Assembly: GCA_946184195.1 (NCBI GenBank)
Contig: CAMHEP010000001.1
Span: forward strand, 1-38,926
Direction: 5' to 3'
DNA length: 38,926 bases
DNA from: an uncultured Bacteroidales bacterium
Lineage (GTDB): Bacteria > Bacteroidota > Bacteroidia > Bacteroidales > Paludibacteraceae
Shown: piece after piece, positions 33,512 through 38,926 of the stretch
Position numbering within the stretch: the stretch's first letter is position 1
Layout of the letters: the number at the start of each line of letters is the position of its first letter
Translations under genes and position numbers: made by a program
The notes under the pieces: model-generated
Database searches by the model: none
What the model was told of the DNA's origin: nothing
Seen by the model: only the letters and a program-made list of their open reading frames with translations

Positions 33512-34072
33512 ATGGCTAAGACCTTGTTTATCATAGCTGGATGCAACGGTGCGGGCAAAACCTCGGCTTCGCGCACCATCTTGCCGGAAATCCTTCACTG
33601 CAAGGAGTTTGTCAACGCGGACGCTATCGCCAAAGGACTGTCGCCCTTCAACCCCGAGAGTATGGCGATTCCTGCCGGACGACTGATGCTCATGCGTATC
33701 GAACAACTCATGAACGAAGGCGCCACTTTCTCCATCGAGACCACATTGGCTACACGAAGCTATGTCTCGCTCATCGAGAAAGCCAAACGGATGGGCTATA
33801 CCGTCAGCCTCATGTACTTCTGGATACGCACTCCCGAACTGGCGGTACAACGTGTCGCCAGACGAGTCCGGGAGGGTGGACACAACATCCCCGAAGATGT
33901 CATCCGCAAACGATACTACACCGGCTTGGAGAATTTCTTCTACCGTTTCAAGGACGTAGTGGACTACTGGATGCTGGTCGACAACACCGACAACCCACGT
34001 ACTATCGTGGCGGACAAGGACGAGATTTATATGCCGGAAAAATATAATATGATTAAGAGTTATGTCGAGTGA
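33512..34072 (+). CDS. Zeta-toxin-like P-loop kinase
   Basis: 186 residues. The N-terminus MAKTLFIIAGCNGAGKTSAS carries a Walker A loop (GCNGAGKTS). It is followed by NADAIAKGLSPFNPES with the acidic residue expected at the zeta substrate site, FSIETTLATRSY, and a basic stretch RVARRVREGGHNIPEDVIRKR that fits the arginine-rich lid. This is the pattern of zeta toxins, which phosphorylate UDP-N-acetylsugars and so block peptidoglycan synthesis, and of related chromosomal ATPases of unknown role. The downstream gene overlaps by 11 bases. Toxicity is an inference; many chromosomal members are untested. Confidence 0.8.
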   Translation: MAKTLFIIAGCNGAGKTSASRTILPEILHCKEFVNADAIAKGLSPFNPESMAIPAGRLMLMRIEQLMNEGATFSIETTLATRSYVSLIEKAKRMGYTVSLMYFWIRTPELAVQRVARRVREGGHNIPEDVIRKRYYTGLENFFYRFKDVVDYWMLVDNTDNPRTIVADKDEIYMPEKYNMIKSYVE

Positions 34073-34274
34073 GGAGAAAAAAATCTTGAAACAAGACCTG
34101 TTGGACGGTGTCAAACAGGCGGAATATAACACCCTGAAAGAGAAGGCAATGCGCAATCAAACACTCATTCAGGGCGACGATAGCGAGCAGGGCTGGCACG
34201 AGGTGTCAGCGCGGGAACTCTTTGAGAAACTATACCACGAACCCGCCCCCAATTTCACCGATGAGGAGAAATAA
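34062..34274 (+). CDS. Small acidic protein, partner of the zeta-like kinase (possible antitoxin)
   Basis: 70 residues, charged and predicted mostly helical (KKILKQDLLDGVKQAEYNTL, ARELFEKLYHEP), with no signal peptide and no motif I recognise. It starts inside the last codons of the zeta-like gene (11-base overlap), so both are translated from one transcript. Size, charge and coupling suggest an antitoxin or regulatory subunit. In classical epsilon-zeta systems the antitoxin gene is upstream instead, so this would be a reversed order. Function not established. Confidence 0.7.
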   Translation: MSSEEKKILKQDLLDGVKQAEYNTLKEKAMRNQTLIQGDDSEQGWHEVSARELFEKLYHEPAPNFTDEEK

Positions 34275-34352
34275 TTCCTGCCTGACTATCACCTCTATAT
34301 AATATAACCCTGACCTCACACATTTTTTCCACATTTTTAGTCAATATGTACA

Positions 34353-34382
34353 CAAAGGTATGGCAAAAAAGCCGTACCTTTG
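34353..34382. repeat. Inverted repeat with a -7-like box on each strand
   Basis: CAAAGGTATGGC (34353-34364) and GCCGTACCTTTG (34371-34382) are complementary at 11 of 12 positions around a loop of six A. Each arm carries TACCTTTG (TAnnTTTG) reading outwards, but no TTTG lies 20 bases upstream of either, so promoter function is doubtful. Confidence 0.5.
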
Positions 34383-34439
34383 CAGTCGCAAAGGCTGGTG
34401 TTCGCACAACAGATGGAAGGTAGAATGGGAACCGAAGGC

Positions 34440-34473
34440 TTTGCACTTTTATACTTTTTTATACGTAGATTTG
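34440..34473 (+). promoter_or_regulatory. Possible promoter of the first exported repeat protein gene
   Basis: TTTG (34440-34443) and TAGATTTG (34466-34473) are spaced by 22 bases rather than the 20 seen at the other promoters in this window. If used, the leader is about 140 nt. No gene is seen in 34275-34618. Confidence 0.45.
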
Positions 34474-34534
34474 CAAACGATTGCAATATACAAACAACTA
34501 ACTCTTATTATTAACTAAAACACAAAATTATGAA

Positions 34535-34582
34535 GGCTCGTGCAAGTTGAGTGTAAGCTCGCTTACGCAACTCAACGAAGCC
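34535..34582 (+). promoter_or_regulatory. Leader hairpin with an embedded six-codon reading frame
   Basis: GTTGAGTGTAAGC (34546-34558) pairs with GCTTAC (34561-34566) and ACTCAAC (34570-34576), with a three-base bulge; GGCT/AGCC (34535-34538, 34579-34582) may extend it. An ATG at 34530 opens a six-codon frame (MKARAS) that ends in the stem. The hairpin lies 36 bases before the ATG at 34619. Its core GCTCGCTTACGC resembles palindrome cores at 868 and 10107. Confidence 0.45.
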
Positions 34583-34618
34583 GAAACTCCATAGTTTTAA
34601 AATTAAAATTCTAACATT

Positions 34619-37315
34619 ATGAGAAAAGTTAAACTTTTTGCTCTCGCTCTGATGGCTATGTTTAGCCTCAGCGCAGTAGCTGAAGATGTTACCTTAGACT
34701 TGGCTTTAGCTAAGAATACGGATCCTACTCCGTCTATTGGTAATGTCATTGGCGACAACTATCAAACTAAAAACTTTGATGGTACTGGTTACAAAATGGG
34801 TTCTGATGGTAATTCTATTGGTTGGAACATTTCAGAATCTAATCGTACATTTAATACTATTTCAATTACCGGCTACATTAACACCACCTCTTTAGACAAA
34901 AATTGGGGATTTGTATTCAGTACTGATGGTGGTTCTACATGGGGAACTGAGCAAAATGTAGCAAATGATGGTACAAAATCTGTACATGAGATTGACTGCA
35001 GCAGTTTATCTGTTCCTGCTGGAGCAAATGCCGTTAAGGTCATTCGCCGTGCGGGTACTTCCTGTTATGTTTGCAGTATAACACTAACATTAGATCCCGA
35101 TTGTTCTGCTCCCGCTGAGGCACTTAGCCTAACGACTCCCCGGAACGCTTATTTTGTAGGCGAAAATGTGTCCCTAAACATTGCCGGTGGTAATGGTGAG
35201 GCTATTGCTCTAACTCTGGATGGCGAAGCGTTTACAGGCACAAGCTGGTTGGCAGCAGGCGTAGGTGACCATACCTTTGTTGCTACGCAAGAGGTTTCCG
35301 AAGGTGGCATATGCGGTGGTGTAGCTCAAGTAACCATCAGCGTTAGCGCAACTAACCCCGTAACGACATTCGAGATTGACGGTCCCGCTGCCGCATCCGC
35401 ATTCATTGGTCAAGCAGTAACCCTCAAAGCCGTGAACTTCGATGCCGCTCCCACTGAAATCAAATGGTACGACGCAAACTATAATGAACTAAGTATAACT
35501 GATTCCTATTCCTTCACCCCCGATGCTGCCGGTGACTATGTATTCTATATTACGGCTTACAACCAATTCAATGCTCTGAACGAAGAGGCTTTTGTAATGT
35601 ACACTCTCCATGTAACGAAACTCTGTGGTGAACTGATCACAGCTACCTTGAATGGTGGCTCATCAGCAACTATGGGTGGTGTTATCGGTGGTACCTTTGA
35701 TACCAACCTTGGAAGTGGAAAATACAAATTGGACAAAGGCAAATACATTGGTGTACAATTGGCATCAGGTACTTTCTCGGCAGGTGATGTCGTAACGATT
35801 ACAATGTCAGCAGCCGGTCAAAACTATCCTTGCCTCTTCGGAGATAAAGACAGAACTAATCTTTTGTTCTTGGCTGAGGAAGTTTCCGAGGCTACAGAGT
35901 ACCAAATTGTATTGCCGGCTGCCGCAAGTGGTTTAACTTCTATCTATCTGTCTCGTGATGCAGACGATGCTACCTACAAGTGGAATCCGACTGTATCCTC
36001 TATTTCTGTTAGCCGTTCGTGCGAGGCAAGCAGCAATGCAGACATCACCGCTGCTTATGCAGAAGGCGAAATGGCATTGAGTTTCGATGAGCAGACCAAC
36101 ACATTCTCAGGCATCGTTCCTGCTACTGTAAACTTGGCACAAGTGACCATCACTTACACCTTGGCTCATCCGTTGGCAAGTGCTACTCCCGCAAGTGGTT
36201 TCGTAATGGATGTGCCCACTGCCGGTGCTGCTGCCAATACACAAAACATCGTGGTAACAGCTGAGGATGGAACAAACAAGACCTATATTATCAGCATCTC
36301 CAAAGCAGCCGCTGCAAGCGATGTTGCTACTCTATCTGCTCTCGCAGTGAATGGTTACACGCTGGATCCCGCATTCGACCCCGAAGTAGTTGCATACAAC
36401 ATTACCAAAGCATACGGTGCAGCTAATCCCTCTTCAACGGATATAGAATTAACGCTCACCGATCCTGCTTCTCACGACCATATCGAGACTTTGGAGAACA
36501 GCTTCGTTATCACCATAACTGCTGAGGACGGCGTAACCCAAAAGGTGTATACCATCAATATCCTGACCGCTGCTGCTCCGAAAGACCTTTTGGAGGTTAG
36601 CTTCTCCAATGGCGTGCACGGTTTCATTAAGACTGGCGAGATTAAAGTGCCTTATATCGCAGGTGCTGAAGCTCCGACTTATGTTGAGAGCATCTTTGCA
36701 AGCGGCGTAGAGGGCGCAAGCGCTCAGTTAATGGAAGACGGACTGAAAGTTATCGGCGCTGACGCTGACGAGGTGGTTTACTCCATCGTTTATGAGGCTG
36801 TTCCTGTAGCTGACATCCAGTTGGAGAATACCATTACCTTTGATAGCACTGAGAACTATATCTATAGTGTTTACGGATGGGATGCTGCCAAGGGTTGGAA
36901 GATTGCTAAGGACGTTGAGGAAGCCGCTAACAAGCGTATCTCCGAGGGTAAAGACCGTTTCTATATGGCTCTGCCCGCAGCTGACTCGCTGTACCTGACA
37001 TCCGGAAGTGGAAAAGATCGTCCTGTCAAAATCACGGTGAATGGCGTAGCAAGTGATGTGGTCAAACTGGCTAAGCAAAACGAAGAAGTAGCAATCGCGC
37101 TGAACGCAAGTGCTAACAATTTCGTTTGCATTGAGAGCAATGGTAGCAACGGTGACGGTGGTATCATCGCAATCCGTCTGCATAAGAACGACGATACACC
37201 TTCCGCTCTCGACGAGGCTGTTGAGGCTGAGAAGGCACACAAGGTTGTTCGTGACGGTCAAATCATCATCATCCGTGGCGACAAAGAGTTCAACCTCGTA
37301 GGTGCTGAACTCTAA
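34619..37315 (+). CDS. Large exported modular beta-sandwich protein with conserved C-terminal tail
   Basis: 898 residues. A Sec signal peptide covers residues 1-21 (likely cut after AVA); there is no lipobox. By eye: an N-terminal module to about 160, an Ig-like segment (about 165-240), a PKD/Ig-like segment (about 245-330), a second module at about 335-470 containing SGTFSAGDVVTITMSA, two cadherin-like/DUF5018-type segments (about 475-565 and 568-655; LSALAVNGYTLDPAFDPEVVAYNI), a unique region, and a tail (GQIIIIRGDKEFNL) ending at the last residue. It is probably surface-bound or secreted, possibly adhesive or glycan-binding. The first 480 bases are visibly more AT-rich than the rest. A strong terminator follows. 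Confidence 0.85.
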   Translation: MRKVKLFALALMAMFSLSAVAEDVTLDLALAKNTDPTPSIGNVIGDNYQTKNFDGTGYKMGSDGNSIGWNISESNRTFNTISITGYINTTSLDKNWGFVFSTDGGSTWGTEQNVANDGTKSVHEIDCSSLSVPAGANAVKVIRRAGTSCYVCSITLTLDPDCSAPAEALSLTTPRNAYFVGENVSLNIAGGNGEAIALTLDGEAFTGTSWLAAGVGDHTFVATQEVSEGGICGGVAQVTISVSATNPVTTFEIDGPAAASAFIGQAVTLKAVNFDAAPTEIKWYDANYNELSITDSYSFTPDAAGDYVFYITAYNQFNALNEEAFVMYTLHVTKLCGELITATLNGGSSATMGGVIGGTFDTNLGSGKYKLDKGKYIGVQLASGTFSAGDVVTITMSAAGQNYPCLFGDKDRTNLLFLAEEVSEATEYQIVLPAAASGLTSIYLSRDADDATYKWNPTVSSISVSRSCEASSNADITAAYAEGEMALSFDEQTNTFSGIVPATVNLAQVTITYTLAHPLASATPASGFVMDVPTAGAAANTQNIVVTAEDGTNKTYIISISKAAAASDVATLSALAVNGYTLDPAFDPEVVAYNITKAYGAANPSSTDIELTLTDPASHDHIETLENSFVITITAEDGVTQKVYTINILTAAAPKDLLEVSFSNGVHGFIKTGEIKVPYIAGAEAPTYVESIFASGVEGASAQLMEDGLKVIGADADEVVYSIVYEAVPVADIQLENTITFDSTENYIYSVYGWDAAKGWKIAKDVEEAANKRISEGKDRFYMALPAADSLYLTSGSGKDRPVKITVNGVASDVVKLAKQNEEVAIALNASANNFVCIESNGSNGDGGIIAIRLHKNDDTPSALDEAVEAEKAHKVVRDGQIIIIRGDKEFNLVGAEL

Positions 37316-37335
37316 CAATACTACGGCTAATAGCT

Positions 37336-37361
37336 TACCGACGGCGTCACAACCGCCGGTA
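37336..37361 (+). other. Hairpin after the stop codon
   Basis: TACCGACGG (37336-37344) pairs with CCGCCGGTA (37353-37361) with one mismatch. It precedes the main terminator by 20 bases and could stabilise the 3' end of the transcript. Confidence 0.4.
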
Positions 37362-37379
37362 GGCAATGTGGCCAAACTT

Positions 37380-37421
37380 AACAGAGAAGCGGAGCCACGG
37401 ATCTGCTTCTCTGTTTTTTTT
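37380..37421 (+). terminator. Intrinsic terminator
   Basis: AACAGAGAAGC (37380-37390) pairs perfectly with GCTTCTCTGTT (37405-37415), followed by a run of eight T (37414-37421). This is the best terminator in the window and separates the two exported-protein genes. Confidence 0.9.
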
Positions 37422-37467
37422 ACAAAAACACTAGACCCCTTCTTTACTGACATAAAAGTCTAATCCT

Positions 37468-38841
37468 ATGAAAAAACTCAAACTATTTACTCTGGCACTA
37501 ACAACCCTCTTCACCATGGGCGTTTCTGCAGAGACTATCTTCTCGTTCACTGTCACGGCAGAATCCGTTAATGCAGGTACTTACGAAGCCAATGGCGGCA
37601 CTGCTCAGTGCACTCGTGCCATGAGCACCGGCGGATCGAACGAGATTACAGTGGGCAGCCAAACATTCTATAAGTTCAACTCGTCTACCAGTTGGATTTT
37701 CACTCTCTCGTCGGGGACTTTCCAAGCCGGTGACGTCTTCTACTTCACCGTGGCTGCCACTACATCGGATAAGAACGGTAAGGGTGTCGCGGTCAACAAC
37801 ATCCCTGTCACCGGAGATATCCCCGGCAATAGTACGGCTTTGCTCTCATACACCGTGGTAGCCGGCGATGGCATCGAAGGTCAGTCCTCTGTCACCGTCA
37901 AACGTAACGACTCCGACACGAAGCTCGGTACCATCGAGGTTATCCGTGGCGGAGGTAGTCCTGCCGATAGTGATCCTCTTCCACAATTGAAAGTCAACAA
38001 GACCTCTGTCGATCTCCATGTCACTCCTGAAGTGGCTAACCCCACCGCCGAAGTAGTCTTCACCGGCAAGAACCTCACCCCCGGTAACTATGCCGTCGTT
38101 GTACCTAATTTGGCAGGATTAAGTGTAGAGCCGCAAGTGGTTAGTGTGGGTGACGACGGCGTACTCAATGCCGGTATCAACCTATCCTATGCCAGCGCAG
38201 AGGACGTTGCAGCAGCAAGCACCTCTATCTCCCTCACCATCGGCGATGAGGTCGTTCAGGTAACGCTCAACTATTCCGCTTCGCATACCATTGCTTACGC
38301 CTCGTCAATCAATATCGAACAACTCGTGCTGGATAACGGCACCGGATACGACATCCGTGGCGCATTGGCAGCCGCCAACATCGAGTTCGACAAGATAGAC
38401 GCTCTCGACTCGCTCAATGATGCCAAAACCGAACGCAATGAACCCTACCTCGGACTCAAACTCAAAACCGCCGGTGCTTACATCAAACTGTGCGTTCAGG
38501 CTGGCAAGGCGCTCAATGTGAAGTTCGGTTATATAGGCTCTCCGGTCAATGTGACAGTCAACGGTGTTGACCCGCAACAAATCACTACCGACACGGAGGA
38601 GTGGACATCCGTTGCCGATAATGTAGACCACTTTATCACCTTTACTACATCGACCAAGAACACCGTTGTCTTCAAGCAGATTATGGTTGGTGAAAACATC
38701 GCTCCGGTGACTCTGCCTGCTAAGACCGCCGTGGATGAGGTAGAGGCTGACGCGCCGAAAGCTCACAAGGTTATTCACAACGGTCAAATCGTCATCATCC
38801 GTGGCGACAAAGAGTTCAACCTCATAGGTGCTGAACTCTAA
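37468..38841 (+). CDS. Exported modular protein, partial paralogue of the preceding gene product
   Basis: 457 residues with a Sec signal peptide (1-21, likely cut after VSA) very like that of the upstream protein. An N-terminal module (about 22-155) shares SGTFQAGDVFYFTVAA with SGTFSAGDVVTITMSA in the neighbour. A middle segment (about 165-270) looks like an Ig-like beta sandwich, and a third region contains YIKLCVQAGKALNVKFGY and VNVTVNGV, similar in layout to the end of the neighbour. The tail GQIVIIRGDKEFNLIGAEL is nearly identical. I see no TAnnTTTG promoter between the upstream terminator and the ATG, so its transcription (read-through or another promoter type) is unclear. Confidence 0.85.
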   Translation: MKKLKLFTLALTTLFTMGVSAETIFSFTVTAESVNAGTYEANGGTAQCTRAMSTGGSNEITVGSQTFYKFNSSTSWIFTLSSGTFQAGDVFYFTVAATTSDKNGKGVAVNNIPVTGDIPGNSTALLSYTVVAGDGIEGQSSVTVKRNDSDTKLGTIEVIRGGGSPADSDPLPQLKVNKTSVDLHVTPEVANPTAEVVFTGKNLTPGNYAVVVPNLAGLSVEPQVVSVGDDGVLNAGINLSYASAEDVAAASTSISLTIGDEVVQVTLNYSASHTIAYASSINIEQLVLDNGTGYDIRGALAAANIEFDKIDALDSLNDAKTERNEPYLGLKLKTAGAYIKLCVQAGKALNVKFGYIGSPVNVTVNGVDPQQITTDTEEWTSVADNVDHFITFTTSTKNTVVFKQIMVGENIAPVTLPAKTAVDEVEADAPKAHKVIHNGQIVIIRGDKEFNLIGAEL

Positions 38842-38926
38842 AAGTCTCACCTTGATGCCCTATCGGGTCGCTGACCCCTATCGAGGATAACCGCCATTAA
38901 CCCAAACCTGACACGAACAACTATAC
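38842..38926. other. 3' flank at the window edge, no gene seen
   Basis: The last 85 bases carry CCCTATCG twice (near 38859 and 38876) but no hairpin with a T run, so no terminator for the preceding gene is visible inside the window. Confidence 0.4.

Noticed and set aside
36728..37453. 241-codon minus-strand frame over the end of the large exported protein gene
   Set aside because: It runs across a real coding region and the intrinsic terminator, with no signal of its own.

Overview
The window is a stretch of chromosome from a Bacteroidota species, very probably of the order Bacteroidales. Three things point there: the gene content and order (mraZ-rsmH-ftsL-ftsI-murE-mraY-murD-ftsW-murG, then murC-ftsQ-ftsA-ftsZ; a fused gamma-alpha KorA beside KorB); the promoters, which fit the Bacteroides-type consensus (-33 TTTG, -7 TAnnTTTG) and carry no -35/-10 of E. 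coli type; and the weak or absent Shine-Dalgarno sequences. I cannot name the genus from the sequence alone.

Layout. 1-369: 3' end of a gene that starts outside the window. 370-1130: non-coding, with hairpins, an 11-bp tandem repeat, a -7 promoter element and a long structured mraZ leader. 1131-11241 (+): first half of the division and cell wall (dcw) cluster, mraZ to murG. 16744-11207 (-): a four-gene operon of HAD phosphatase, 2-oxoacid:ferredoxin oxidoreductase KorA and KorB, and an acyl-CoA synthetase. 16903-18246 (+): an RsmF-like rRNA m5C methyltransferase, divergent from that operon with interleaved promoters. 23153-18152 (-): a four-gene operon of periplasmic thioredoxin, CPA1-type antiporter, SDR/zinc-ribbon fusion and DEAD-box helicase. 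23429-25204 (+): lepA. 25325-27323 (+): an NhaD-like antiporter and a DedA protein. 33118-27326 (-): second half of the dcw cluster, murC-ftsQ-ftsA-ftsZ, plus a Wzz-like membrane protein. 33512-34274 (+): zeta-toxin-like kinase and a small partner. 34619-38841 (+): two Sec-exported modular proteins with a nearly identical C-terminal tail.

How it fits together. The two dcw blocks supply the lipid II pathway (MurC, MurD, MurE, MraY, MurG) and the divisome (FtsL, FtsI, FtsW, FtsQ, FtsA, FtsZ). murG and murC, normally adjacent, sit about 22 kb apart and face each other. Inverting roughly 11.2-33.3 kb would restore the usual order, so I infer that one inversion split the cluster and that murC now uses its own promoter.

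The less ordinary material lies between the housekeeping genes: heptamer tandem repeats inside or at the end of three genes, an inverted-repeat intergenic element whose arms are two outward-facing promoters, 11-bp repeats next to the presumed breakpoint, short GC-rich palindromes, and a C-terminal tail shared by three putatively exported proteins at the two ends of the window. Promoters, terminators, product names and domain names come from reading motifs by eye; no database search was run.
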